NCBI GenBank assembly: GCA_046497505.1
Contig: JAWOFN010000086.1
Location: forward strand, 1 to 39,074
DNA length: 39,074 nucleotides
Origin: JAWOFN01 sp046497505 [NCBI: bacterium]
GTDB taxonomy: Bacteria > Blakebacterota > Blakebacteria > Blakebacterales
Reading direction: 5' to 3'
The position numbers and the translations under genes are program-made. Every line of letters begins with the position of its first letter. Position 1 is the stretch's first letter. Of the stretch, positions 23,739 through 32,058 are shown one piece after another. The notes beneath the pieces were generated by a model, which searched no databases, was not told the DNA's origin, and saw only the letters and a program-made list of their open reading frames with translations.

Positions 23739-24202
23739 ACGAAGAGGTCCTTTCGCTCACAGCCCGGTACATCCGCGCATTCGATCCGGACGCCCTGCTC
23801 CCGGAGGGATTCAAACGCCTGGATATCTTCTTCGTCAACACATACATAGGGCAGGATCCTCCGGCGCCCTTCCCGGTAGTGCATGCCCCCGACGTTCAGC
23901 TCTTCGAACTCGAGTCCCGCCTCAAGCAGCCTCAGGGCATCCTGCGGGCTCTCGACCAGGACCAGCAGGTCCTCCTCACCGTCGAGCCATCCCTGGATCC
24001 GGTCCGGAGCCTCCTCGACGCCGAGCACCGCCACTTTCGTCCCCTCGGGAGCTGCGGCCTCGTAGAGTTCCTGCTCCCATCTGCTGGCAGCGGCCCCGTC
24101 GTTCGCCAGGACGATGCGCTGAGGATGGAGGACACTCCCCCAGCCCTGGGTGACCTGTCCGTGGATGAGCCGGTCGTCGATACGGACCATGAGGAGGCTC
24201 AA
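23708..24202 (-). CDS. PTS EIIB domain, mannose/fructose/sorbose type
   Basis: 164 residues. MVRIDDRLIHGQVTQGW with the phospho-His14 is the PTS EIIB-Man signature, followed by NVGGMHYREGRRRILPYVCVDEEDI, which matches the family's middle. A start at Met5 (just before VRIDDRL) is possible. In a sugar PTS this domain passes phosphate from EIIA to the sugar at EIIC/EIID. Neither membrane component is here, so the protein is more likely a phosphorelay or regulatory partner. ATG overlaps the EIIA stop by 4 bases. Confidence 0.87.
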   Translation of the reverse strand: MSLLMVRIDDRLIHGQVTQGWGSVLHPQRIVLANDGAAASRWEQELYEAAAPEGTKVAVLGVEEAPDRIQGWLDGEEDLLVLVESPQDALRLLEAGLEFEELNVGGMHYREGRRRILPYVCVDEEDIQAFESLREQGVRIECADVPGCERKDLFVWLGSGANGI

Positions 24203-24570
24203 GGATGGATCCCTTTCCGCCCATAACTGGCCAGGGTCTCGGTGAGTGCGTCCAGTTCCATCTGCTCCCGCTTGTTCACCAGGGCCAGGAGCATGGGGAG
24301 GTTCACGCCTGTTATGTGGCGCACACGCGAGTTCTCCCTGCGCAGCCGTTCCGCGGCCTGCCAGCAGGATCCGCCGAAGACCGAGGTGAAGACGACGGCC
24401 CCGTCCGGAGCCTCCTCGATGGCTTCCCGCAGGGCCGCCGACATGTCCTCGCTGCTCAGCCCCTCGTTGCTGAGACCCACCAGGTCCCCCTGGGGGCCGA
24501 GGAACGATTCCACGGCCTCACAGAGAGCGAGTCCCAGCCGGACATGGGTGAAGACCACGCCCCGTATCAT
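24199..24570 (-). CDS. PTS EIIA domain, mannose type
   Basis: 123 residues, a complete single EIIA-Man domain: His9 in VVFTHVRLG as phosphorylation site, VVFTSVFGGSCWQAAERL (usually DLxGGSP) and ITGVNLPMLLAL. The family usually has Thr-His-Gly at the start and GGSPxN later; here the Gly after His is Val and the Pro is Cys, so it is somewhat divergent. It overlaps the hprK stop and the EIIB start by 4 bases each, so the three are translated together. It should take phosphate from HPr and signal carbon or nitrogen status. Confidence 0.85.
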   Translation of the reverse strand: MIRGVVFTHVRLGLALCEAVESFLGPQGDLVGLSNEGLSSEDMSAALREAIEEAPDGAVVFTSVFGGSCWQAAERLRRENSRVRHITGVNLPMLLALVNKREQMELDALTETLASYGRKGIHP

Positions 24571-25553
24571 TCGTAATCCTCACCCAGCTGAAGCCGCGCA
24601 CGGGTCTTCCGCTCCATGGCATCCACCAGCTTCTCGTTCAGCGCAGAAGCGGTATGCAGTCCGGAGATCTTCATCAGGTGGTTCAGGGCGATGGTCTCCG
24701 CCAGGACGGTGATGTTCTTGCCGGGCACGATGGGGAGGAGGGTCTGGGGGATCTCCACCCCCAGGATCTCGGTGTTCCGGTCCTCCATACCGAGCCGGTC
24801 GATCTCCTCCTCCACCTCGCTCCACTCACGGAGGACCACCTCCACCTCGACGCGCTTGCGGAGCCGGATCCCCCGGATCCCGAAGATCCCCTGGATATCG
24901 ATGATCCCGATGCCCCGTATCTCCATGTGGTGGGTGAGGAGTTCGTTCCCCGTCCCGTTCAGCACGCCCCGGGCGGTCCGTGTGAGGGTGACCACGTCGT
25001 CGGCCACCAGGCGGTGGCCCCGCTCCACCAGGTCGAGGGCGATCTCGCTCTTCCCTATGCCGCTCTTCCCTGTGAAGAGCAGACCCACACCGTAGACGTC
25101 CACCAGGGTGCCGTGCATGACCGCCGTGGGAGCGAACCAGTCGTCCAGGTACTCGGTGAGGAGGTGGGCCACCACCGTGCTGCTGTGGGGACTCAGCAGG
25201 ATGGGGATGCCCGTCTCATCCGCTTTCTCCGAGAGGTAGTCGAAGGGCTTGTTCTCCGAGGTGCAGATGATGACGGGCATGTCGTAGGTGAAGAGCTGGT
25301 CGAGACTCCGGTGCCGCTCTTCCGGGGCGAGGCTCTGCAGGTACCGGAACTCCGTGTCGCTCAGGATCTGGACCCGGTCGTAGGGAAAGGGTTCGAAAAA
25401 ACCCGCCAGGGCCAGGCCCGGCCGGTACACGTCGTTCGTCGTGATGACCTTCCGGGCCCCCTCTTCCCCCGCGGCCCAGGTGAGTCCCAGGTTCTCCCGG
25501 GTATCTTCGATGAGCCGCTCTACGGTCAGCTCTCTCTGAGCCATCTGCGCCAT
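24567..25553 (-). CDS. hprK: HPr kinase/phosphorylase
   Basis: 328 residues. N-terminal domain to about 130, then the catalytic half: His147 in VMHGTLVDVYG, P-loop GKSGIGKS (162-169), RLVADDVV, and the HPr-binding signature EIRGIGIIDIQGIFGIRGIR near 205-225. This enzyme phosphorylates and dephosphorylates a Ser of HPr. In Gram-negatives it acts in regulation of PTS proteins and nitrogen/carbon signalling. It lies 5 bases after hpf in the rpoN-hpf-hprK order known from many diderm bacteria. No rapZ or ptsH follows in this window; EIIA-Man comes next. Confidence 0.95.
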   Translation of the reverse strand: MAQMAQRELTVERLIEDTRENLGLTWAAGEEGARKVITTNDVYRPGLALAGFFEPFPYDRVQILSDTEFRYLQSLAPEERHRSLDQLFTYDMPVIICTSENKPFDYLSEKADETGIPILLSPHSSTVVAHLLTEYLDDWFAPTAVMHGTLVDVYGVGLLFTGKSGIGKSEIALDLVERGHRLVADDVVTLTRTARGVLNGTGNELLTHHMEIRGIGIIDIQGIFGIRGIRLRKRVEVEVVLREWSEVEEEIDRLGMEDRNTEILGVEIPQTLLPIVPGKNITVLAETIALNHLMKISGLHTASALNEKLVDAMERKTRARLQLGEDYE

Positions 25554-25558
25554 GGGTG

Positions 25559-25897
25559 TCAGGTCTCTTCGATCGGAGCCGTGGTGGTCGCCTGGACTTC
25601 ACGTCTGCTCTTCTCGTGGCTGAGCTTCCCCTTGTATCGCTTCAGCTGCCTCCCGAGCTTGCCGGAGGCTTCGTCGATAGCCGTGAACAGCAGGTCCGCA
25701 CGGCCCTCGGAGGTCAGGGTCCGGCCCGGGACCCCCACGATGAGTTCGGCATGCCAGCCGTCCTTCTCCCTGGTGAACACCGCCTGGGCATCACTGATGC
25801 GATCGAAGTACTTCGCCAGCCCGTTCATCGCCTCCAGTGTGTATTCACGGGTGTTGTCGCTCATGTCGAAGTGACGGGCGGTGATACTGGTCTTCAT
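25559..25897 (-). CDS. hpf: ribosome hibernation promoting factor, short form
   Basis: 112 residues from ATG at 25897, which has AGAGGAG 8 bases upstream; a GTG three codons earlier (25906) abuts that site and is unlikely. The sequence MKTSITARHFDMSDNTREYTLEAM through FTREKDGWHAELIVGVPGRTLTSEG and LFTAIDEASGKLGRQLKRYKGKL is the HPF/YfiA fold, without the C-terminal dimerisation domain of long HPF. It binds the decoding region of the 30S subunit and stores ribosomes as inactive particles. The tail REVQATTTAPIEET is short and variable. It follows rpoN by 51 bases. Confidence 0.93.
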   Translation of the reverse strand: MKTSITARHFDMSDNTREYTLEAMNGLAKYFDRISDAQAVFTREKDGWHAELIVGVPGRTLTSEGRADLLFTAIDEASGKLGRQLKRYKGKLSHEKSRREVQATTTAPIEET

Positions 25898-25948
25898 CGG
25901 ATCCACTCCTCTTCCCCTTCCGGCCGGGAGCTTCGGGTGGTCGGATCA

Positions 25949-27328
25949 TCAGTACTGCTTGCGGTAACGGGCCGGGAGGATGCCCAGCTGGTCACGGTAT
26001 TTCGCGATGGTCCGCCGAGCGATCTCGTACCCGTCCTCCTGCAGGCGATCGGCGATCTTCTGGTCGCTCAGCGGTTTCGACCCGTCCTCCCCACGCAGCA
26101 GTCGTTCGATGCGCTCCTTGATCGCCTTGCTCGATACGTCCTCACCCTCCTTGTTCTCGATCCTGCCGCTGAAGAAATACTTCAACTCGAACACGCCCTG
26201 CGGGGTCTGGACGTACTTGCCGTTGGTCACCCGGCTGATGGTGGACACGTGCATGCCGATGGCGTCCGCCACCTCCTGCAGGGTCATGGGCTTGAGGTGG
26301 AGCACACCCCGTTCCAGGAACTCCCTCTGGGCCTTCACGATGTACTCCATGACCTTGAGCATCGTCCCCCGGCGCTGCTGGATGCTGCGAAGGAGCCAGC
26401 GGGCCCCGTTCAGCTTCTCCACCACGTACTTGCGGGTCTCCTCGTTGGCGTCCGAACCCCGGGAGAGGATCTTCTTGTGCAGGCTGTTGATCCTGAGGCG
26501 GGGGAGGCTGCTGTCGTTGAAGAGCACCACGAAGTCCCCGTCGACCTTCTCCACGATCAGGTCGGGCAGTATGGTCTTCGCCTCGGTGCCGAACCGTCCG
26601 GCCGCGGGCCTGGGACTCAGGCGCGAGATGGTCTTCACCGCCTCCTGGACATCCGCCTCGTCGATGTCCAGTTCCCGGGCGATGGCGGTGAAGCGATGCT
26701 TCTCCACATCCTCCAGGTGGTCCTCCACGATGGCCATCATCACCGTGTTCTCCAGGTCCTGTTCCCTCAGCTGGATCATCAGGCACTCCCGGAGGTCCCG
26801 GGCCCCCACCCCGCTGGGGTCGAAGAGCTGGATCGTGCCCAGCACCCGTTCCACATCATCGGTGTCCACAGCCGCGGAGGCGGCGATCTCCTCCACGGGG
26901 GTTATGAGGTAGCCGTGTTCGTCGATGTTCCCGATGATCTCCTCGCCGATCGCCTGGTCGGCGGTAGAGAGATCGGAGAGCTGCAGCTGACGGAGCAGGT
27001 GTTCCTGCAGGCTCACATCCGCGGGCTGGGGGGCGTCCTCGAACTGCCTGCTCCGGTCCTGACGGTGACCCCGTCCCCCGGCTTCTCCGGAACCGGCCAG
27101 GACCTCCCGCCATTCCTGTTCGTCGAAGGGTTCGGAACCGTCGTCCTCCTTCTCGGGCTGTTCCTGGCGGAGTTCCTCCCGGGGGATCTCCTCCAGCAGC
27201 GGGTTGGTCTCCAATTCCTGCTTGAGGACGTTCTCAAGCTCCATGGTGGGCATCTGGAGGAGCTTGAGGGACTGGATCAGCTGCGGGGACAGCTTCTGTT
27301 CCAGCCGTGTCTCCTGGACGAGTCTCAT
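25949..27328 (-). CDS. rpoN: RNA polymerase sigma-54 factor
   Basis: 459 residues. Region I begins at once (MRLVQETRLEQKLSPQLIQSLKLLQMPTMELENVLKQEL) and is Gln/Leu-rich as required for activator response; an acidic region II follows (about 45-90); the core-binding domain covers about 100-300; the helix-turn-helix has TLQEVADAIGMHVSTISRVT and the RpoN box reads ARRTIAKYRDQLGI, close to the consensus ARRTVAKYRE. It recognises -24/-12 promoters and needs AAA+ activators. A TGG-CG-N4-TTGCT site about 150 bases upstream suggests self-control. Confidence 0.96.
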   Translation of the reverse strand: MRLVQETRLEQKLSPQLIQSLKLLQMPTMELENVLKQELETNPLLEEIPREELRQEQPEKEDDGSEPFDEQEWREVLAGSGEAGGRGHRQDRSRQFEDAPQPADVSLQEHLLRQLQLSDLSTADQAIGEEIIGNIDEHGYLITPVEEIAASAAVDTDDVERVLGTIQLFDPSGVGARDLRECLMIQLREQDLENTVMMAIVEDHLEDVEKHRFTAIARELDIDEADVQEAVKTISRLSPRPAAGRFGTEAKTILPDLIVEKVDGDFVVLFNDSSLPRLRINSLHKKILSRGSDANEETRKYVVEKLNGARWLLRSIQQRRGTMLKVMEYIVKAQREFLERGVLHLKPMTLQEVADAIGMHVSTISRVTNGKYVQTPQGVFELKYFFSGRIENKEGEDVSSKAIKERIERLLRGEDGSKPLSDQKIADRLQEDGYEIARRTIAKYRDQLGILPARYRKQY

Positions 27329-27340
27329 GCCCTCAATCTA

Positions 27341-27370
27341 CCGGAGCCCCCTACCCTGTTCAAGCGGTTC
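27341..27370 (-). promoter_or_regulatory. candidate sigma-70-type promoter close to rpoN
   Basis: TTGAAC, 17 bases, TAGATT on the minus strand, ending 8 bases before the ATG. If used, the mRNA would be nearly leaderless although GAGG is present in that short stretch. Both hexamers match 4 to 5 of 6 positions. Confidence 0.35.
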
Positions 27371-27474
27371 CGCCCCCGCTCCGCCGGGCCGGGAAACCGC
27401 GTAATCACGCGCTTTTCGGCATGGCGACCCCTCCTGAGGGCGCTTCCGGGACACCCGCTGCAAGAAACAGGACT

Positions 27475-27490
27475 AGCAATTTCCGGACCA
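27475..27490 (-). promoter_or_regulatory. candidate sigma-54 (-24/-12) promoter before rpoN
   Basis: TGGTCCG, GAAA, TTGCT on the minus strand; the consensus is TGGCACG-N4-TTGCW, so all but two bases match and the GG and GC are 10 bases apart. Start of transcription would be near 27464, 136 bases before rpoN. Confidence 0.45.
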
Positions 27491-27520
27491 ATCAGACCAG
27501 CACTGCCCGTGAGCGCCGCC

Positions 27521-28186
27521 TCACACAGGCCATCGCTCCCCTTCGTAGCACATCTCCCAGAACTGCCACTCGTAGCGGGAAGAGATCACGAACAGCTCCT
27601 TCAGCCGCTGCCGCTTCTCGGCTCCGGCGTCGCCCGCCAGCCGGTCGAGTTCGTCCCGGAGCCAGCCCGCCGCCTCGGCGAACTCGTCCGAGGCATACTG
27701 CTCGATCCAGTCGGCATAGCGGCTGTCTTCCGGAGGGTCCCCCTCCGCCAGCTTCCTTGCCACGTGCACATATCCCCAGGCACAGGGCAGCAGAGCCGCC
27801 AGGAGCTCGATCATCTCACCATCCGCCGCGGTCCGGACCAGGAAATCGGTGTAGGCCCGGGTGGTGGGCCACATCTCCTCCTCCTCGAGTTCCTCGACCG
27901 AGATGTCGAAGCGGGCGGCATACCTGCGGTGCAGCTCCATCTCGGTGTTCAGGGTGAGGTCCAGTACCGAGGCATACCAGCCCATCGACGCCAGCCGTTC
28001 CGACTTGGCGGCGGCCCAGGCGAATACCCGGGCGAACTCCTTCAGGTAGAGGTAGTCCTGTCGGACCCATCGCTTGAATCGGTCCGGTCCCAGGGATCCG
28101 TCTCCCATGCCCCGGACGAAGGGATGTTCCAGCTGGGCGTCCCAGATGGGGAGGGCCGCCTCACGCAGCTCGTCGGTGAATGCCAT
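27521..28186 (-). CDS. tenA: TenA_C-type aminopyrimidine aminohydrolase
   Basis: 221 residues. The all-helical TenA fold has WVRQDYLYLKEF (Asp and Tyr of the pocket), the catalytic Cys in LLAALLPCAWGYVHV, and Glu in SSRYEWQFWEMCY. These are the residues of B. subtilis TenA (Cys135, Glu205), which hydrolyses aminomethyl-aminopyrimidine to HMP in thiamine salvage. It starts 9 bases after the other tenA with GAGGAG 5 bases before the ATG, the first bases of which are the stop of that gene. Controlled by the upstream TPP riboswitch. Confidence 0.92.
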   Translation of the reverse strand: MAFTDELREAALPIWDAQLEHPFVRGMGDGSLGPDRFKRWVRQDYLYLKEFARVFAWAAAKSERLASMGWYASVLDLTLNTEMELHRRYAARFDISVEELEEEEMWPTTRAYTDFLVRTAADGEMIELLAALLPCAWGYVHVARKLAEGDPPEDSRYADWIEQYASDEFAEAAGWLRDELDRLAGDAGAEKRQRLKELFVISSRYEWQFWEMCYEGERWPV

Positions 28187-28195
28187 GTCTGCTCC

Positions 28196-28855
28196 TCACA
28201 CGTCCTCGGATGACGGCCAGGTACTCCCTGAGTGTGCCATCTCCCAGAAGGCGATCTCATAGCGGACCGTCAGCTCGAAGAAGGTCGCCATGCGCTCGCG
28301 CTGGGCCTCTCCCGCTCCTTCTGCCATCCCGTCCACTTCTCCCTCCAGGTAGGCCACGTAGCCGGCGAACGCCTCGCCGGCCCAGTTCTCCACGAAGGGG
28401 AACCAGCGGGAATCCTCGTCGATCCCCTCCTTCACCACCTTCCACGAATCGTGATACGCTTTCTCGGCGGTGTACAGGACCGTGTAGGCCACGGGATATG
28501 ACTCCTGTTCCGCGGCGGCCATGAGGAACTGGATGTAAGCGTGGTTGGTGAAGGAGGGGGGGGCCCCCCGGAGTCCCACCCCCGCCTCGGCAGCCCGTTC
28601 CTCGAAGAGTTCCAGTTCCTTGAAGAAGGCGGTCATCACATCCACGTGGGGCTGCCAGTGGTCCCTGGGGGCCTTCGGGATGAGAGCCGCGATGAAAGGG
28701 ATGGCCGCCTCGACGAAGAGGTAGTCCTGCTTCATCCAGTTGGCGAAGGTCTCGTCCCCGATGGTCCCGTCCCGGGTCTCCAGGAGGAAGGGATGGGAGA
28801 GCATCCGGTCCCAGAGCGGCTCGTGCCGCTCCAGCATCTCTCGGGTGAACGACAT
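28196..28855 (-). CDS. TenA_E-like protein, no catalytic cysteine
   Basis: 219 residues of TenA fold: MLERHEPLWDRMLSHPF at the start, WMKQDYLFVEAAIPF with the pocket Asp and Tyr, and TVRYEIAFWEMAHSG with the late Glu. Where TenA_C has PCAWGY this protein reads TAEKAY, so the Cys is absent and a Glu stands beside it; there is no Cys anywhere in the chain. That places it with TenA_E proteins, which in plants and some bacteria act on formyl-aminopyrimidine or aminopyrimidine using Glu. ATG at 28855 has GGAAGGA upstream. It is first after the TPP riboswitch and paired with a TenA_C gene, so the two may act in sequence in HMP salvage. Confidence 0.85.
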   Translation of the reverse strand: MSFTREMLERHEPLWDRMLSHPFLLETRDGTIGDETFANWMKQDYLFVEAAIPFIAALIPKAPRDHWQPHVDVMTAFFKELELFEERAAEAGVGLRGAPPSFTNHAYIQFLMAAAEQESYPVAYTVLYTAEKAYHDSWKVVKEGIDEDSRWFPFVENWAGEAFAGYVAYLEGEVDGMAEGAGEAQRERMATFFELTVRYEIAFWEMAHSGSTWPSSEDV

Positions 28856-28915
28856 GGTGTCCTTCCGGTTCGGCGGTGAGAGATCTCAGCACGGAGGGGA
28901 TGGAGGGGGGTCGGC

Positions 28916-28994
28916 TGACTCCCTGCGCCGGCATTATCCGGATCAGGTTCGAGGGTCTCCTCTCAGCCGGGTCTTCCGCCCAGCACCCCTGTCA
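28916..28994 (-). promoter_or_regulatory. TPP riboswitch (THI element)
   Basis: On the minus strand: TGAC and GTCA close the element (P1); AGGGGTGCTGGGCGG; CCGGCTGAGAGGAGACCC with the conserved CTGAGA; CGAACCTGATCCGGATAATG with the CCTGATC and ATAATGCC pyrophosphate-binding parts; and GCCGGCGCAGGGA. All core blocks are present in order. It lies 60 bases before the first tenA. No terminator stem is clear after it, so control by masking the ribosome site is likely, as in most diderm TPP riboswitches. Confidence 0.95.
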
Positions 28995-29073
28995 TCTTCT
29001 ACCATGACGCCTGGGCCGGGGAATGTAAAGAGGGGAAGGCCGACGCGACGAGGGGGTGCCTGAGGCGGCCGGT

Positions 29074-29832
29074 CTATCCGAGGGTGAAGCGCTGGCCCAG
29101 ATACACCTTCCGGGCGATGGGATCGTCCACAAGCTTCTGGGCGTCACCGGAGACCAGGATCCTCCCCTCGCTCATGATGTAGGCCCGGTCGGTGATGTGG
29201 AGGGTCTCCCGCACGTTGTGGTCGGTGATGAGGACACCGAGACCCCGCTCCTTAAGCCCCTGCAGGATCTCCTGGATCTCCTCCACCGCGATCGGGTCCA
29301 CCCCTGTGAACGGCTCGTCCAGCAGGATGAAATCCGGCTCGGTCACCAGGGCGCGAGCGATCTCCACCCGGCGGCGCTCACCGCCTGAGAGGGTGAAGGC
29401 CTTCTGTTTCCGGAGCCGGGTCAGGTTGAGGTCCTCCAGCAGGGCGTCACACCGCTCCTGGCGCTCGCTCCTGCTGCGCACGAAGGTCTCCAGGATGGCC
29501 AGGAGGTTCTGCTCCACCGTCAGCTTCCGGAAGATGGAGGCCTCCTGGGCCAGGTACCCCACACCCAGTCGGGCCCGTTTGAACATGGGCAGCCGGGTGA
29601 TGTCCCTCTCGTCCAGGTGGATGGTGCCCGCGTTGGGGCGGATCAGACCCACCACCATGTAGAAGGTGGTGGTCTTGCCCGCTCCGTTCGGCCCCAGCAG
29701 ACCCACGATCTCCTGCTGGCTCACATGGATGGAGACGTCGTCCACGACCCGTCGTCTGCTGTACACCTTCACCAGGCCCTCGGCCCACAGCCGCCTCGAC
29801 CGCCCCCTCTCTTCCTGTCCGTTCTCACTCAT
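29074..29832 (-). CDS. lptB: LPS export ABC transporter ATPase LptB
   Basis: 252 residues from ATG at 29832, GGGA 8 bases upstream; an ATG two codons earlier (29838) is too near that site. Walker [12 protein letters not shown]-loop [15 protein letters not shown], signature [15 protein letters not shown], Walker [14 protein letters not shown] and switch His in [29 protein letters not shown] and the short length are typical of LptB, which drives LptFG to lift LPS to LptC-LptA. The start lies inside the last codons of lptA. lptF and lptG are not in this window. Confidence 0.95.
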   Translation of the reverse strand: MSENGQEERGRSRRLWAEGLVKVYSRRRVVDDVSIHVSQQEIVGLLGPNGAGKTTTFYMVVGLIRPNAGTIHLDERDITRLPMFKRARLGVGYLAQEASIFRKLTVEQNLLAILETFVRSRSERQERCDALLEDLNLTRLRKQKAFTLSGGERRRVEIARALVTEPDFILLDEPFTGVDPIAVEEIQEILQGLKERGLGVLITDHNVRETLHITDRAYIMSEGRILVSGDAQKLVDDPIARKVYLGQRFTLG

Positions 29833-31387
29833 GACCATCGTCCCTCGGTGTCCGGGGCACCCCGCCCGCTCCGGGCGGGGGTGGCCTGCTCTTCTTCCGG
29901 GCCGAGGCGGCACCGGTCTCCCGCCGGGTGGCGCCCACCTGGACAGAGTCGGGATGGACCGCCATCGGCACCCGCCCCGCCGCCACCATATCGGCACTGT
30001 ACTGCCAGGCAAAGCTCTTCTCCAGGTAGGCCATCTTCAGGGCACCATCCTCCAGGGTGAGCCGGATCAGGGCGCCCTGGGCCCGTCCCATACCGGTGGT
30101 GGGGGATTCCAGATCCTGGAAGTATCGGGTGGTCGCGTTCCCGACGGCCTCGACGACCGAGGGTTCCCCCTCCTCGAACTCCACCTCCATGTCGATGCCG
30201 CCCAGGGCGCTCTCCCGGTCCGGGGCGTCCTCCCGCCAGTAGTACATCGCGGCCCGTGTCGCGACCAGCCTGCGGATCTTCTCATCCTCGAGGGTTATGA
30301 TGATCTCCCTGCCGTCCAGCCGCATCCGCTCCGGGATCGCCGCACCCGCCGTGTCCGGCCGTGTCGGACGGAGTCCGGGGATGGTGCGGATCTCCACGCG
30401 GCCCGCCCCGTGGAGCACGATGGCCTCCAGCTCGTCCCCCGGCAGTTCCATGTCCAGGGAGTCCGCGGTCATGCGCGTCCACACCGAGTCGCTGCTCCCC
30501 GCTTCGCGGGCCGCCATCCGGGTCAGCACCGGCGGTTCTCCCCGGAGCCGGGCCCGTCCCGTCTCCTCGTTCCAGTCCAGCCTCACCCCCCGGGCGGTCA
30601 CCCCGTCCCGGACCATCCGTACGCTGTCGATGACGGTGAGCACCCGGGGATCCTCCTCCGAGCGCATCCAACCCCCCTTGATATGCATGCTCCCCTGACG
30701 GATCTCCCCTCCCCGACTCAGTTCCGCCCACCCCTCCTCTTCGTGGAAACTCAGCAGGGCGTCCTCCTTCCCGATGACCTCGGTGGCCATGGAGGTCGAA
30801 TCCGCGGGAGGCTGGTAGATGTAGGGGCTCCCGCTGGCCACGCCGGTTCCGGTGTCCCGGTCGAACCTCACCTGGCGGGCCCGGATCCTCGTCCCGTCCT
30901 CCACCTTCTCGGCCCGTACATCCCCGGTGGCGATGAGGAGACGGATCCGGCCGCGGTAGATGACCTCGTCCGCCCGGAAGTCCCAGACGGGGTCCCAGCC
31001 CCGTACGTTCCCCGTCAGGGTGACCTGTTCCTGCCTGTCCACGAAGACGGCACGGTCCGCCAGGACATACTGCTCCCCCTGCTTGAAGAGCACGCTGTCG
31101 GTGAGGACGCTGACCCTCCTCTCCCCCTCCGGTCCCGAGCGCTGGATGTTGAAGGTACCGGAGTGGAGCAGCTCCAGGGGGGGCGGGGCTCCCTCCTCGC
31201 CTCCTTCGGGATCGGTCGGACCCCTCTCCGGGGCGGTCGTGTCGGAAACCGCGGCGGCGACACTGTCTGCCGGGACCGGTTCGGGTGGTCCCGGTCCCTC
31301 CCGGTCCGGACCCGCGGTGAGGATGCCGGCGGCGGCGAGCATGGCGGCGATGAAGCGCAGGATGACCGACGGATCGGGGCCGATCAT
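29825..31387 (-). CDS. lptA: OstA/LptA-like LPS transport protein, long form
   Basis: 520 residues, against about 185 for E. coli LptA. An N-terminal hydrophobic segment ([18 protein letters not shown]) and a Pro/Gly/Glu-rich stretch precede the first OstA beta-jellyroll ([39 protein letters not shown]). Further OstA-like repeats run on with [20 protein letters not shown] and GRVEIRTI to MYYWRED. The C-terminal 45 residues are basic and Pro-rich. It is expected to form part of the periplasmic bridge carrying LPS to LptD. ATG overlaps the lptC stop by 4 bases; lptB overlaps its 3' end. The extra repeats may make a longer bridge from one chain. Confidence 0.8.
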   Translation of the reverse strand: MIGPDPSVILRFIAAMLAAAGILTAGPDREGPGPPEPVPADSVAAAVSDTTAPERGPTDPEGGEEGAPPPLELLHSGTFNIQRSGPEGERRVSVLTDSVLFKQGEQYVLADRAVFVDRQEQVTLTGNVRGWDPVWDFRADEVIYRGRIRLLIATGDVRAEKVEDGTRIRARQVRFDRDTGTGVASGSPYIYQPPADSTSMATEVIGKEDALLSFHEEEGWAELSRGGEIRQGSMHIKGGWMRSEEDPRVLTVIDSVRMVRDGVTARGVRLDWNEETGRARLRGEPPVLTRMAAREAGSSDSVWTRMTADSLDMELPGDELEAIVLHGAGRVEIRTIPGLRPTRPDTAGAAIPERMRLDGREIIITLEDEKIRRLVATRAAMYYWREDAPDRESALGGIDMEVEFEEGEPSVVEAVGNATTRYFQDLESPTTGMGRAQGALIRLTLEDGALKMAYLEKSFAWQYSADMVAAGRVPMAVHPDSVQVGATRRETGAASARKKSRPPPPGAGGVPRTPRDDGHE

Positions 31388-32055
31388 CCGGGTCTCCTCC
31401 CGGAACCATCGCCGCCCGCTCCCGCAGAGGTGTCCGGGGTCACCGAGGCCGTGTCCGGCGGGGGAGCGCTCATCTCCTCACGGACCCGCTCTCCTCCTCG
31501 CGGGGAGGTCCCGCTGGCCCGGTGGATGGTCATGTCGCGGAGCTGGGCATCCGATTCGAACCCCACACCCCTGAGTACGTCCTCCCCCTCGGTGACCTCC
31601 ACCGGCCCTTCGGTGTAGACGCGGTCCCTCCCCTCGTCCCACCAGAGGGTGTCGGCCCGCACCACCCGCTGCTCCTCACCCCGGAGGACCACGTCCCCCC
31701 ACGTCTTCACCCGCCGCATCCCCTCCCGCTCCTGGTCGAAGATCCGGCCGGCCCGGGCGGTGAGACGGCTGCTGGCCTCTCCCGCCTCGTCGAAGAACCG
31801 GGCCCGGATGGTGTCCATGTGGGTGAAGGTCTGGTCGGGCAGCTGGTACACCGCCAGGTGTTCCGCCTCGATGAACGCCCTCCGGAGTCCCTTCTCGTAG
31901 AGCTGAATCCGGGCATCCCACTGTTCCGATTCCGGCACCGGACCCTCTGGAGGGGGACCGGGGACCTCCTCTTCCCTTCCGGGTCCCCTCCCGCAGGAGA
32001 GGGTGAGGAACGTCGGGACCAGGAGGATGAGGAGGGTGTCGCGGGGCAGGGACAC
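31384..32055 (-). CDS. lptC: LptC-like LPS export protein, lipoprotein form
   Basis: 223 residues from a GTG at 32055 with GGAG about 9 bases upstream. The N-terminus is a lipoprotein signal, LLVPTFLTLSCGRG, with Cys after LTLS, in place of the membrane helix of proteobacterial LptC. The middle is the OstA-like LptC fold (QLYEKGLRRAFIEAEHLAVYQLPDQTFTHMDTI, SSRLTARAGRIFDQ, VVLRGEEQRVVRADTLWWDEGRDRVYTEGPVEVT). A Pro/Ser/Gly-rich tail of 40 residues is probably disordered. It receives LPS from LptB2FG and hands it to LptA. Place in the lpt operon makes the call safe; the lipid anchor changes how it could join LptFG. Confidence 0.83.
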   Translation of the reverse strand: MSLPRDTLLILLVPTFLTLSCGRGPGREEEVPGPPPEGPVPESEQWDARIQLYEKGLRRAFIEAEHLAVYQLPDQTFTHMDTIRARFFDEAGEASSRLTARAGRIFDQEREGMRRVKTWGDVVLRGEEQRVVRADTLWWDEGRDRVYTEGPVEVTEGEDVLRGVGFESDAQLRDMTIHRASGTSPRGGERVREEMSAPPPDTASVTPDTSAGAGGDGSGRRPG

Positions 32056-32058
32056 GTC

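Noticed and set aside
25556-28213. Very long plus-strand open frame (about 885 codons) opposite hpf, rpoN and tenA
   Set aside because: It is antisense to three recognised genes, its translation is His/Gly/Leu-rich low-grade sequence without domains, and long antisense frames are expected in GC-rich DNA with strong third-position bias.
28995-29073. Promoter for the tenA riboswitch transcript
   Set aside because: TTTACA is present, but no convincing -10 stands at 16-18 bases; not reported as a feature.
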